Both the position numbers and the translations under genes were made by a program. Of a DNA stretch of 64,000 nucleotides, positions 8,560-19,593 are shown in pieces (the stretch's first letter is position 1; every line of letters begins with the position of its first letter). The notes under the pieces were generated by a model that saw only the letters and a list, made by a program, of their open reading frames with translations, was not told the origin of the DNA and made no database searches. Source of the stretch: Hypoxylon rubiginosum (Eukaryota; Ascomycota; Sordariomycetes; Xylariales; Hypoxylaceae). The stretch covers positions 620,001-684,000 of the forward strand of contig CADCXA010000027.1 of the NCBI GenBank assembly GCA_902806565.1, given 5' to 3'.

Positions 8560-11517
8560 ATGTCTATCCAGCAGTTGCCGGAAAATGTCATTGCCCAGAT
8601 CAAATCATCTACCGCCATAACATCCCTTAACGCTGTCGTCTGTGGCTTGATCAAGAATTCCCTGGACGCGCGAGCTACTAAAATTACTATATCTATCGAC
8701 TACCCTCGAGGTAACTGCTCCGTTGAAGACAATGGCTTAGGAATTCCTCCTTATGAATTCAAACCCGACGGCGGTCTCGGCAAGTTGCACTATACTTCTA
8801 AATTTCCCGCTCGTAATGATATCCACGGTCGACATGGCACGTTTCTAGCTTCTGTGGCAGCCCTATCGCTATTATCCATCACCTCGCATCATTATGGTCA
8901 CCACTCCCATAACTCGATTAAGATCCATAATTCAGAGATCTTAGCGCGCTATACGCCTGCCTTGCCAGAGCAGAGGCTATTGAGCTTCCCTCATGGAACC
9001 CGAACGACTGTAAGAGACCTTTTCGGGTCTATGCCTGTTAGGGTTAAGCAAAGGGCCATCGATGCCGAAAGAGGCGCAAATGCGAAAGAATGGGAGCGAC
9101 TTAGACAGACTCTCGTAGCATTGCTCCTAGCTTGGCCAGGCCAGGTTTCCGTATCCCTTCGTGACTCGATAGGTGGGCGCAGCCTGATAATTCGTATCCC
9201 CGAAGAGTCGGCAGATTCTCAGGAGAAGAAGTATGATATCCTTGGCCTTACTACCCGTGTTTCGAGAACATTTATCCATGCTCAGCTATGCGATGGTAGC
9301 TCTCGGGATCTATGGGTGCCTCTCAAAGCATCAGCTGGTCAGATCTCAATTGTTGGTGCGGTGTCGCTGGTTCCCGTAGCATCGCGACAGTTACAATTTA
9401 TTAGCATAGGCGTGCGACCTGTGTCTAATGAACACGGTTCAAATGTCCTATACGAGGAAATCAACCGGTTATTTGCGAACTCGAGTTTCGGTATAGAAGA
9501 AGACCGCGAAGAGCTCAATGAAGAGGAAAGAAATAGGAGAGCCAAAGACCGCCGGTTCAAGACTGATGGATACACTAACCAAGAACTCAAGGGTAGAAAG
9601 GGCGTCGACCGATGGCCTATGTTCTACATCAGAATCAATCTCGGTGAACAGACCTCTCGACTTGGTAGCTGTGACATGGAAGATATTCTAGATGACCAGC
9701 ACGACAGCTTAAAAGCAATTATTGCTATTATAACGGCGGTGGCTTACGAATTTCTCAAGGCGCATCATTTTCGCCCAAAGTATTCCCGACCCCGTAGAGT
9801 CATCTTGTCAAGTTACCCGAATTCTTCGGAAGCACGAAGCAAGTCATTATCTAGGGGCTCAACTCCAAAGTTAGGCCCTAGGACGGATCAAGATCGCACT
9901 TCTCGACCTCGTCAGTCTGCTGGTGATCTAGCTAGCACTCGACTTAATCTTCCTCTAAGCACCTCCAGTCCACGATATGAATCCCCGTTCGATTCATGGA
10001 CGCGTATTAAAACTGGCCAGCCTCAATATGCGCATTTATACGAGAAATTTTCTTCAAATCAAGAAGACGCCGTGGCACGTGGTAACAGCCCATCTCAGCC
10101 TGTACCAGAGACATCACACCTGGACGTGGATGATGATGTGTCAGAGACACCTCTTGTTGCTCCAGACGGCACATTACTAGGCATCCCATTTCCTGATGCG
10201 GAAACGGATACTCATCAAGCCAGCCGGAAATCCACAGAGGAAAAAGAAGGTCCCGACCCAGAACAGCCACAACTTCTCGAAGATGAGATCCTATGGACTA
10301 ATCCAGCGACCAAGGAAGACCACGTTATTGATGGGCGGACTGGTCTAGTCATCCGTCCCTTGAGACAAAGCAGCCAGGCACTAGGTGATGTTTGCCGAAT
10401 ACCGGCGAAAAAGAAACTGCGTACGAACACCAAACCGGTTCTTCGGGATGAAAGAAGCAAATGGCTAGACGATATCTTGTCTTGGAAGAATCCTGTATTT
10501 CAGTCACCAGAACCACCGATCCCGGTTGCATTCGATGAGGAAAAGGCATTGGAACTTGCAACGAAGGCGTTAGAGGGTCACTGCCATGGCTGTATTTCGA
10601 ATCCCTTGGATACTCTACAGGCATCTCATAGCGTGGAAGGCCGGCTTTCCAGGGATAATTTACGAAATTCCGAGGTTATCGCACAAGTTGATAGGAAATT
10701 CATATTTGCGAAAGCTCCCTTGTTATCCTCGCCGCCGTCTAATTCTAGTACAGACGACAACCACGATAACTCACTAATTCTCATCGTTGACCAACATGCC
10801 GCAGACGAGCGCTGTCGAGTCGAAGCCCTAATGAAAGATTATTTCTTGGTCTTGGAGGATACGTCAACGGAACAGCCTCGGAAATACGTTTGTGCACAGA
10901 CAGAGGTGTTGAAGAAGCCCATCACCTTCGATGTCTCGACTCAGGATTGTCGACAGTTTGAACAATTCGCTGAGTATTTCGGACACTGGGGGATTGTGTA
11001 CCAACTCAAGCCGGCGTTGAAGTCGAAACCTCAAAGCAAGGGGGCAGCACAATTAAAGGTCACCAGACTTCCGCCTAGCATAGCTGAAAGATGCCGCCAG
11101 GAGCCTCGATTGCTTATCGACTTACTGAGGAAAGAGGTGTGGAAACTCGACGAGCAAGGGCACAACTCCTCGCGGCATTTTCAAACAGAAGGAAACCAAG
11201 GGGGTAGTGACACTACCGTTGGGCTGCACTGGCTGGCTCGATTTCATGGATGTCCAAACGGCATCCTGGAAATGATTAACTCGAGAGCATGCCGCAGTTC
11301 TATCATGTTTAATGACCAGCTATCGTATGAAGAATGCGTGGACCTGCTGAAGCGGCTGGCAGACTGCGTCTTACCGTTTCAGTGCGCACACGGTCGTCCG
11401 TCGATGGTGCCACTAGTTGATCTAGGAAATCTACCACTGAATCGCACGGATCCAGGGAAGCCTACAGGCAGTTTTAGCGAACAGTTTAAGAGGTGGAAAG
11501 CTAGCATGGGCAGCTGA
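8560..11517 (+). CDS. mlh3: DNA mismatch repair / meiotic crossover endonuclease Mlh3
   Basis: MutL-family protein of 985 aa in one exon. In eukaryotes Mlh3 pairs with Mlh1 (MutL-gamma), nicks DNA during meiotic crossover resolution and contributes to mismatch repair in the nucleus. N-terminal GHKL ATPase: NSLDA at 33-37, DNGLGI near 58-63, GRHGTFLAS near 93, then the transducer domain to about 330. A long variable linker (about 400-600) carries Ser-rich segments. The C-terminal endonuclease domain has the metal motif DQHAADERCRVE at 744-755, Cys911 in ACRSS, and FQCAHGRPS at 940-948; together these mark a nicking MutL protein of Mlh3 type rather than Mlh1. Oddity: the position of the usual ATPase Glu (Glu29 of E. 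coli MutL) is Gly29 here. Start: first ATG, directly before the conserved N-terminal helix. Confidence 0.93.
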   Translation: MSIQQLPENVIAQIKSSTAITSLNAVVCGLIKNSLDARATKITISIDYPRGNCSVEDNGLGIPPYEFKPDGGLGKLHYTSKFPARNDIHGRHGTFLASVAALSLLSITSHHYGHHSHNSIKIHNSEILARYTPALPEQRLLSFPHGTRTTVRDLFGSMPVRVKQRAIDAERGANAKEWERLRQTLVALLLAWPGQVSVSLRDSIGGRSLIIRIPEESADSQEKKYDILGLTTRVSRTFIHAQLCDGSSRDLWVPLKASAGQISIVGAVSLVPVASRQLQFISIGVRPVSNEHGSNVLYEEINRLFANSSFGIEEDREELNEEERNRRAKDRRFKTDGYTNQELKGRKGVDRWPMFYIRINLGEQTSRLGSCDMEDILDDQHDSLKAIIAIITAVAYEFLKAHHFRPKYSRPRRVILSSYPNSSEARSKSLSRGSTPKLGPRTDQDRTSRPRQSAGDLASTRLNLPLSTSSPRYESPFDSWTRIKTGQPQYAHLYEKFSSNQEDAVARGNSPSQPVPETSHLDVDDDVSETPLVAPDGTLLGIPFPDAETDTHQASRKSTEEKEGPDPEQPQLLEDEILWTNPATKEDHVIDGRTGLVIRPLRQSSQALGDVCRIPAKKKLRTNTKPVLRDERSKWLDDILSWKNPVFQSPEPPIPVAFDEEKALELATKALEGHCHGCISNPLDTLQASHSVEGRLSRDNLRNSEVIAQVDRKFIFAKAPLLSSPPSNSSTDDNHDNSLILIVDQHAADERCRVEALMKDYFLVLEDTSTEQPRKYVCAQTEVLKKPITFDVSTQDCRQFEQFAEYFGHWGIVYQLKPALKSKPQSKGAAQLKVTRLPPSIAERCRQEPRLLIDLLRKEVWKLDEQGHNSSRHFQTEGNQGGSDTTVGLHWLARFHGCPNGILEMINSRACRSSIMFNDQLSYEECVDLLKRLADCVLPFQCAHGRPSMVPLVDLGNLPLNRTDPGKPTGSFSEQFKRWKASMGS

Positions 11518-11954
11518 ATCTCTTGAGAAGAGGCAGCATTTATTTAGGTCGGGGTTACGAGTACAGGTATAATGTTAATCTTGCATTTGATAATTAGAGA
11601 GATACCCAAAAATCGAACGAATTATTATTATTATTATGCTTAGATGTGTCTGAGAAATCTCAAAGCGAGAAATAGGGGGAGCATTTTATAAGCCACTCAT
11701 ACGCTCATATAAGTACAGAGTAGCGCCACATAAAGCTCGAGCCAAGGTCCAATAGTGGGTACGGTTTACTTTCCTATCGATAAAGCGTCAGCTCCCCAGC
11801 TCCCCCGACCCCGAAACCCAACTAGCCCCGAACAGCTTCAAAGTGACGTTCATTTCCTAGGCCGCTATCCGTACCACTTGCAAAGCCTCGGTAGAATGCC
11901 GAAAATAAAGCTGATGCGACCAAGCTGATTATCGCAAACACTCGAGCCGGGACT
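11518..11954. other. Intergenic region mlh3 - vps11
   Basis: Tandem genes 0.44 kb apart. It holds a short ATT trinucleotide run near 11622-11637 and otherwise nothing that I can support; it should include the mlh3 3' end and vps11 promoter. Confidence 0.6.
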
Positions 11955-14900
11955 ATGGCGTTGCTTTTGGTGAGCTATTCTACCTTGGACTTTGAATGAT
12001 TGCTTTCAATATTTGGCTAACTGTATCGCAGTGGAAAGCATTCGACTTCTTCGAGGTCAGCCAGGTCAAGCTCGGCGACGACGAGACGAGATCCTTCTTC
12101 GAGAACAACGAGATATCGAGCGTGTGCTCTGGATCCGACAGTTTATTTCTCGGAAGCGATAATGGATACGTGCGCATTATCGGCCCTAGTTGGAAGGTTG
12201 TTAGGAGCTTCCAAGCACACGAGACGGGGCGCATCACGCATATGCGCCAGGTCGAGGGAACGAGCCTGCTAGTTACTGTCTCGGTGCGAGCAATTCTATA
12301 ACGATACCACCTCGAATAATGTAGCTAATAGGGAATAGGAGGATCTTAGCAATGAACCGGTACTGAAGGTCTGGGCTTTAGACAAGCCTGTGAAGAAGAC
12401 GGGTCTGCCTACCTGCTTGAGCACGCTGCACATAAACAACGGGCGGAAACAGTTTCCAGTGAGTGTCCTTGGTTCGGAATCAAAGAATCTATGCCTAAAT
12501 GAACACCGCAGATCTCATCATTCACTGCGCTCGACGATCTGTCACAACTTGCGGTTGGCTTTGCGAACGGAGCAGTCACAGTAATCCGAGGCGACCTAAT
12601 ACACGATCGAGGCACGAAACAGCGGATTGTCTATGAGTCAGAAGAGCCCATCACAGGCGTTGAATTCGTAGCCGACCCGAAGCTCGTAACACTATTCGTC
12701 GCGACCACCTCCAAGCTCCTAAGACTGGTTATATCTGGCAAAGGTCAAGGGCAACCACCGAGAACGATCGAGGATTCCGGGTGCGCAGCTGGTTGCATGA
12801 CGGTGAATGACAAGACCGGAGATATTATCGTCGCGAGAGAGGATGCCGTATACTATTATACCCTGGACGGAAGGGGACTCTGCTTCGCTAACGACGGGCC
12901 TACGAGTCTAGTCTCGACATTCCAGGATTATGTTGCCCTTGTGTCACCGCCTCCATCTTCTGGGAGTGGAGGCCTCAGAGGGCGCTTTGGCGGCACCAAC
13001 ACAGAAGCTCTCTTTAATGCTGCGAGGTTTACGATGGTAGACCCAGCCCTCCAATTAGTTGCCCATTCCGAATCCCTCATCTCGGAAGTCCAGGCTGTTA
13101 TCCAGATATGGGGAGACCTATTCATTCTAACACGGGATGGAAAGGTGAGTCGTATACTTGGTGCCTGCCACTCCTGCAGTGAATTAACAGAAGCTAGGTC
13201 AACCGATATCACGAGAAGTCGCTACAACAGAGACTCGAATTGCTGTACCAACGAAATCTATTCCCACTTTCCATCAACCTTGCTCAGAAGTCCGGCATGG
13301 ACTTACAGCAACAGAATGTCATCTACCGAAAATATGGTGACCATTTGTACCAGAAAGGAGACTACGATAGTGCCATGGCGCAGTACATCAAAGCTATTGA
13401 CAGCACAGAGCCCTCACAAGTCATCCGAAAAGTGAGTGTCCCGATCCTTCGCGCAAGAGATTCTTCTAACCAAAGCAGTTCCTCGATACCCAAAGAATAC
13501 ACAACCTCATCGAATACCTTGAGGAGTTACACGAGCACCACAAAGCCACCTCAGATCATACCACCTTACTACTAAACTGCTATGCAAAACTCAAAGATGT
13601 TGACAAGCTAGAGAAATTCATAAAATCCGAAGGAGATCTGAAATTCGACCTGGACACAGCCATAACTATGTGCAGGCAAGGTGGCTACTTTGAACAGGCT
13701 GCCTACCTTGCTACAAAACATGGGGAAAGCGATCTAGTAGTCGATATCTTGATAGAGGACTCCAAGAACTATGCGGAAGCGCTCGATTTCATATGGCATC
13801 TGGATGCCGAAACGGTATGATCTTTGGATTTCGATGATGTTCTGTTGAAGGCTGTCCTAGAGCTAACTATGAATAGGCCTATCCGTGTCTAATGAAGTAC
13901 GCAAGGGTGCTGTTAGAGAACTGTCCCAGCGACACCACGAGGTTGTTCATCGATTATTATATGGGCAAATACAAGCCTAAAGTCCACAAGGTGCCAGCCG
14001 CAGAAACGCAAACCCTTTCAAGCGGCGGTCTAGCAGCTGGAGCTGCGATTGCTGTTCAAAACTTAACTAGTCTGCTTCCCCTACCATATATGAACACGTC
14101 CGCAGTCCCTACGCCTACTGGACAGGAGTCACAGGCAACCGTCAGCGATGCTGGTGCCATAATAGAACCTGACACTATGGATCAGAAATACACCCCGCCG
14201 CCTCCTCGAACTGCGTTCTCATCTTTCATCGACCATTCGGACGAGTTTATCGTCTTCCTCGAAGCTTGCTTGAGGGATGATTCGCTTAAAGAGTCTGACA
14301 AGGCTGATATATATACAACCTTGTTTGAGATGTATCTTCATAAAGCCAGCGAACGGAAAGGGATGCAGAGAGAAGAATGGGAGTCCAAGGCGAAGAAGCT
14401 GATCGAGGGACGTGAAGTTCCCATAGAGAATTCGAATGTACTCCTACTCTCGCACCTGTCAGATTTTCGCGACGGCACAACACTGGTCAAAGAGCAGTCC
14501 GGTCTTCTATTCGATATCTTCCGCTCCTACACGTCTGCTAAGGACACCCGTGGCGCTATCAAGGCACTTCGCAAGTACGGTCCTGAGGAGCCGCAACTTT
14601 ACCCAGCGGCCCTCGCCTACTTTACTTCGGACGCGCGGATCCTCGAAGAAGCTGGCCCAGATGAGCTCGAGAACGTGCTTAAGAGAATCGATCATGACGG
14701 CTTGATGGCACCGCTACAGGTTATACAGACGCTCGGCTCGAACGCCGTCGCAACGATGGGCATGATCAAACCATACCTACGCGAGACTATCACCCGGGAG
14801 CGGCGAGAGATCGCGACAAACCGGAGGCAGATCAACTCGTTCCGCAAAGAGACGGAATCGAAGCGCGTCGAGATCGGCGAGCTCGGCTCGAAGCCGGCCG

Positions 14901-15199
14901 TCTTCCAGGCGCAGCGGTGCCCCGGGTGCGGCGGGCTGCTCGAGCTGCCGGCCGTGCACTTCCTGTGCAAGCACAGCTTCCACCAGCGCTGCCTGAAGCA
15001 GAACGAGGACGGCAGCGAGGTCGAGTGCCCCGTGTGCGCGGTCAACAACGCGGCCGTGCGGGCGATGAAGCGCAGCCAGGACGAGCGCGCGGACCGGCAC
15101 GACCTGTTCAAGGACGCCCTCGAGAAGGGGGACGAGCGGTTCAAGACGGTCGCGCAGTGGTTTGGGCAGGGGGTTATGGGGGCCGGCGTGGTGGAGTGA
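11955..15199 (+). CDS. vps11: Vacuolar sorting protein Vps11/Pep5 (HOPS/CORVET core subunit), 7 exons
   Basis: Vps11 is a core scaffold of the HOPS and CORVET tethering complexes that act in endosome-vacuole fusion. Exons: 11955-11969, 12032-12283, 12339-12458, 12512-13144, 13198-13431, 13479-13814, 13877-15199. All junctions are phase 0; introns are 47-62 nt; product 970 aa. The tiny first exon encodes MALLL, joined to WKAFDFFEVSQV, the usual Vps11 start. An N-terminal beta-propeller-like region (about 1-350) is followed by a helical clathrin-repeat-type solenoid including KYGDHLYQKGDYDSAMAQYIKAI and GGYFEQAAYLATKHGE. The C-terminal RING-H2-type finger spans Cys878 to Cys917 (CPGC, CKHSFHQRC, CPVC). 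An Ala/Thr/Pro-rich insert sits around residues 575-640. Single-codon accuracy at exon ends is inferred, but every junction restores the family motif. Confidence 0.93.
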
Positions 15200-15394
15200 T
15201 TGGGTGGCGGGAAGTTGAACTTTGGACGTTGTACATTGTTTACCTACTTAATGTGTATGATATCCTGGTATAAGGGTATCGTATCTATATAATCTACATG
15301 GTGATTTATAATGTGATACACAAACCATAGCATAGTTAGGCCTCGTCATACTTCCCCCCCAATTCCAACATCTCAAGAATGGAATGGAAATTTG

Positions 15395-16715
15395 TTAGTT
15401 TCCACCCACTCCAAATAAGCCATTAAGCCATTTCCCCACAGGCTCGCTGTCGACCTTGGATTTCCAGTCGGTGACATGATGGAGAAACGTAGAATTTAGG
15501 GGTTCTAACAGGCTCGTACCGGACACATCTATGATTTGGCCATGCCGTACCGTCATGGTGGCACGGAAGTCCGACGGTAGATCATCCGGCAAGGGCGGCC
15601 GCGCCCGCGGATCCTCGTCCGTAGGGTGCGTCGAAAAGGTGAATTGTGGCGTCTGTGTATATATCCACTCGGGAGACTTGTAACTTTGTTAATAACTGAT
15701 TACCTCTTATTTCATAGCTATAATCATATAGAGAAGTTATGCATCACCATGGGAGAATAAAAGCCATACGTACCTTGAGCTCAGCATACCCCTTCGCAAC
15801 AACTTGTACATCCTCCAAGATCCCCGCAGCTTCCCCCTCCTCAATCACCTCGGGGTCCACGTTCCCGTACATGGCGCCGAACTCGGCGACGACGGCCTCC
15901 TCGAAGGCGGCGTTGTCGGCGAGCCCGACGTTGCGGATCGGGCTGCGCACGCTCTCGACGCCGCGCGCCTTGATGTAGGGGGCGGCGGGGGAGCGCAGCA
16001 GGGGGCCGACGAGGGGCAGGTTGGGCGAGGCCAGGAGGCAGGTACCGTGGTGCAGGGAGCGCTGGCGGGTCAGCTTGTACGCGGAGCCCGAGATCTTGAA
16101 CGTCTGCGTCTTTTTCGCCCCGTCTTTGTCCGACGAGGAGGGGGCAGCAACGTCTAGCACTATATCGTGCCGCTCGTTGACGCGGGCGCTGCCGCCGCGT
16201 GTATCGAGGGCGGACAGGGCGCGGACGACCATGGCGGCGTGCTTGTCCCGGTCGAAGGCGGCCGGCGGGCAGATGACGCTGTAGTTGACGTTGCCCGCGT
16301 CGTGGAACACGGTGCCGCCGCCGGAGCGCCGGCGCACGAGCTGCACGTCGCTCTTGGCCCCGTGGCTATCGACCACGCCGCTCTGCTTCAGGAGGCCGAG
16401 GTTGATCTCGACCCACGGGTTCTGGTTGCGGCCGACCACGATGCACGGCCGGTTCGTGTACAGGAATAGGACGACGGAGTCCGGAGGCGACTTCTGTAGT
16501 AGGAAGTGCTCGATGGACAGGTTGAGGTACGGGTCCGAGGCCCGCGAGATGTAGACTTGGACCCGGTTGGAAGGGTGCGAGACCGCTTCCGCTGAGAACA
16601 AACGCCGTGTTATGCCTGCTACATTTTGGCTTCTTAATGGCGATGGTATATATGGCGTGGAAAAGAGGGTTGGTTTATTGGTGAGGGAGGTGGAAAGGCG
16701 GCGTACGAAAGCCAT
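15395..16715 (-). CDS. AIM22: Lipoate-protein ligase A family (mitochondrial), 2 exons
   Basis: Predicted to attach lipoate to 2-oxoacid dehydrogenase and glycine-cleavage subunits in mitochondria. Exon 1 is 16715-15774 and exon 2 is 15676-15395, giving 407 aa. Residues 1-40 are rich in Arg/Ser/Thr without acidic residues, as expected of a mitochondrial presequence. The family signature [12 protein letters not shown] is at 128-139, with the GN-x-NYS motif following, and the presumed lipoyl-AMP-contacting lysine is Lys207 in FKISGSAYK. The small C-terminal domain is split by the intron: AELK joins SPEWIY. The 3' splice site reads ACAAG, an uncommon AAG acceptor; no better-phased YAG site is near. 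The closest yeast relative by family is Aim22, used here as the symbol. Divergent from chorismate synthase. Confidence 0.88.
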
Positions 16716-17333
16716 ATGAGAGGATTGTTAAACGGTGAGGTCCTTTTTTCCATCTCACTTCATGCTATATTATAATGAGTTTACTGCTTCTCATTTTATG
16801 TCTTCCAAACTATGAGATTATTCACTGTATGAAATAAATGATCATGAGTAAGTAGAATTGAAGCTTAACATAAAAATAAACGAGTGAAGTTCTAGGCGTC
16901 ACTTCACCATCATTATCATGTAACTGCATATTCAATTAGTAGATACTAGGGGTCATGCAGTCATGCCTGTCATATCAGACTGACTGCTGACAAGGGTCTC
17001 CATACTGCGATCGATAAAAAAAATAAAAAAAAGCTAGGCCTGGATCGGAGTTTAGAACCCCCCCACTATCGTAAGCTCTCGGCTCTCGTAAGACCCTTGA
17101 AAATAAAATATAAAATCTTAATATCGATCCTCACCCTTTGTTTGACTCACACAAAGCTTCATCTCGTCTTTTAAAGGACGACCACTAGATAAAGTAGACT
17201 TAGGAAGCTCGATAGATACCTAGTTTACTGTTCAATTAGCAGAATTGACTCGGCGATTTCTAGAAGATAGTCGGAACAGAGCAATTTGTTGAGGCTTACA
17301 TCCTGTCATCATCTATCATCGGGTCATCGCAAA
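16716..17333. promoter_or_regulatory. Shared divergent promoter region (lipoate ligase / chorismate synthase)
   Basis: 0.62 kb between outward-facing start codons. AT-rich in its left half, with an A-rich stretch at about 17016-17033. I can see no named site; a search for Gcn4/Cpc1-type TGACTCA elements finds only partial matches such as TGACTC near 17143 and 17245, plausible for an aromatic amino-acid gene but not compelling. Confidence 0.45.
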
Positions 17334-18636
17334 ATGTCGACCTTTGGAACTTTCTTTCGGGTCACCACGTAAGTTGCGCAACTCAATTGGCTCCATTGGG
17401 TCTTTCTAATGCCTCATGTATAGCTATGGCGAGTCTCACTGCCGCTCGGTAGGATGTATCGTAGATGGCTGCCCGCCAGGCATGGAGCTCACTGAGGACG
17501 ACATCCAGCCCCAGATGACCCGTCGCCGGCCAGGCCAGAGCGCCATCACCACGCCTCGAAACGAGAAGGATCGTGTCGTCATACAATCAGGTACCGAGTT
17601 CGGTGTCACCCTTGGCACCCCGATTGGCCTCATAGTTCTCAATGAAGATCAAAGACCAAAGGACTACGGAAACAAGACGATTGATCTCTACCCGCGACCC
17701 AGTCATGCGGATTGGACCTACCTAGAGAAATATGGCGTCAAGGCAAGCAGTGGTGGTGGGCGAAGTTCGGCTCGCGAGACCATTGGCAGAGTGGCTGCTG
17801 GCGCCATTGCTGAAAAGTACCTGAAACTCGCTTACGGCGTCGAAATCACTGCCTTTGTCACGTCTGTCGGTGGTGTCCACATGTTCCCGTCGACACCCGA
17901 TCACCCAACGCCGAGTCAGAACCCTGCCTTCATACAGCTTATCCAGACAATTGACCGCGAGACCGTTGACAAGTTCTTGCCCGTGCGGTGTCCGGATGAG
18001 GAAGTGTCAGAGAAAATGGCCAAGCACATAGCTGACTTCAAGGAGCGCAACGACAGCATTGGTGGCACGGTGACCTGTGTCATCAAGAACATACCGAGTG
18101 GGCTAGGTGAGCCGTGTTTCGACAAGCTAGAGGCAAAGCTCGCGCACGCCATGCTTAGCATACCGGCCACCAAGGGCTTCGAAATCGGCTCCGGTTTCGG
18201 CGGCTGCGAGGTTCCCGGCTCTATCCACAACGACCCCTTTATTAGAACGCCAGACGTACCCGCCACTAGCGACAAGAACGGGATTCCCAGGCCGAAGTTG
18301 ACGACCAAGACGAACAACTCGGGAGGCGTACAGGGTGGAATCTCCAACGGCGCCCCTATCTACTTCCGCGTTGCCTTCAAGCCGCCTGCAACTATCAGTC
18401 AGGCCCAGACGACGGCTACCTACGACGGGGAAGGCGAGGGCGTGCTGGAGGCTAAGGGACGGCACGACCCGTGTGTGGTACCGAGGGCGGTGCCCATCGT
18501 AGAAGCTATGTCATCTCTGGTGGTTATGGATGCGTTGATGCAGCAGATGGCCCGACACGAAGCGAGGAGGCAGCTTCCAGCGCTAAAGCAGACGGTACCG
18601 CCAGCGGATAACGGCGTTTCTATGGAAGCAAAATAG
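17334..18636 (+). CDS. aro2: Chorismate synthase, 2 exons
   Basis: Converts 5-enolpyruvylshikimate-3-phosphate to chorismate, the last shikimate-pathway step before aromatic amino acids; FMN-dependent, cytosolic in fungi. Exon 1 is 17334-17368 and exon 2 is 17424-18636; the 55-nt intron splits a Thr codon and restores RVTTYGESH. Product 415 aa, the expected size. Conserved features: [18 protein letters not shown] (with His17), the [18 protein letters not shown] block, [26 protein letters not shown], and [17 protein letters not shown] near the C-terminus. These cover the family's FMN and substrate-binding motifs, with nothing missing. Fungal enzymes are usually bifunctional, reducing their own FMN. 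The early intron after about a dozen codons is the main point missed by a simple ORF scan. Confidence 0.96.
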
Positions 18637-18700
18637 ATACAAGGATATGGGGCTTAGAGAGAGGGAGATATAATACCACAACAAATGCGATATGATTACT

Positions 18701-18732
18701 TGCTTACCTGCTTACCTGCTTACCTGCTTACC
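18701..18732. repeat. Tandem 8-mer repeat (TGCTTACC x4)
   Basis: Four perfect copies of TGCTTACC at 18701-18732, running directly into the palindrome TACCTAGGTA. It lies about 65 bases beyond the aro2 stop codon, so it probably falls in the 3' untranslated region. Confidence 0.85.
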
Positions 18733-19365
18733 TAGGTAGACCCAGCTCTTCTAAAGTTTGTCCGATAGCCAGGCAGGCAGGGTACCTGTACAATTGTGAT
18801 CTTAGTATTGCACGAGGATATGAGGGTTCATTGAGTTGAGCTTCATGGTAGCATCTGTTCGGGTCTGAACCAGCACAAGTTTGTATCGTCTCAACTGGAA
18901 ACATGCTTGGGTTGTAGACAAGGAAAGAACGGTGTATTAGGGTAGGGTTAGGGCAGCTAGATACACGTGGAGTGAATCGAGTTTACGGTCTTGTTGCATA
19001 CATGTATTCTTTGTTACAAATTCCCCTACACGTTGGGGGGTCTAGCGTAAATAGAAGGACCAAGGTGACCGGTTGCCGTGCACGACGACTTGTTTTCTCC
19101 TTTTCTGGGCCGTTCCTACCTCAACTAGAGGTACACACCAGACGTGCAGAGACGTTCCTTCCATCCGCCGAAAATTGAACAAAACCTTCAGCGTACTTTA
19201 GCGTACTTGTACGTGTCTGACCCCCTGAAGGCCTGAGGGGCCTACCTAGGTAACGAATAACGCGTACCTTCCGCCAAGTGGTGTCAACCCAAATTGACGC
19301 GTCGCCGCCAACCCCCAAAATAACCTGCACAGGTACTGAGCCAAACGTGCAACTCTTCCCTCTAC

Positions 19366-19459
19366 AACGTTTTCCCTCTAACGTTCTCCCACTTCAACGT
19401 TCTCCCACTTCAACGTTCTCCCTCTTCAACGTTCTTCAACGTTCTCCCTCTTCAACGTT
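19366..19459 (+). repeat. AACGTT minisatellite upstream of the F-box-like gene
   Basis: Seven copies of the palindrome AACGTT start at 19366, 19380, 19396, 19412, 19428, 19438 and 19454, mostly 16 bases apart within a CT-rich unit of the kind CAACGTTCTCCCTCTT. An eighth AACGTT is at 19534. The array ends 135 bases before the ATG at 19594, so it is in the promoter or 5' leader. Confidence 0.85.
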
Positions 19460-19593
19460 CTCCCCCTTCACAATTCAACTATCGGCCAGTTTTCCCGCCG
19501 GCAGTAAAGAGTTTCCTCTTCTTCAACACGGGGAACGTTAAGGTATTAACACGGAGTCTCAGAAGGTAACCATCTTCACTCTTCACCGACAAG

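Larger units (their letters stand above)
18637..19593. other. Intergenic region aro2 - F-box-like gene, with two tandem repeats
   Basis: 0.96 kb, no supportable gene. Contains an 8-bp tandem repeat (18701-18732), two copies of the palindrome TACCTAGGTA (18729-18738, 19243-19252) and the AACGTT repeat array described separately. Confidence 0.6.

Noticed and set aside
14692..15144. Long antisense ORFs over the last vps11 exon
   Set aside because: Mirror frames of a GC-rich RING-finger-coding region; the sense strand has the conserved Cys/His pattern.
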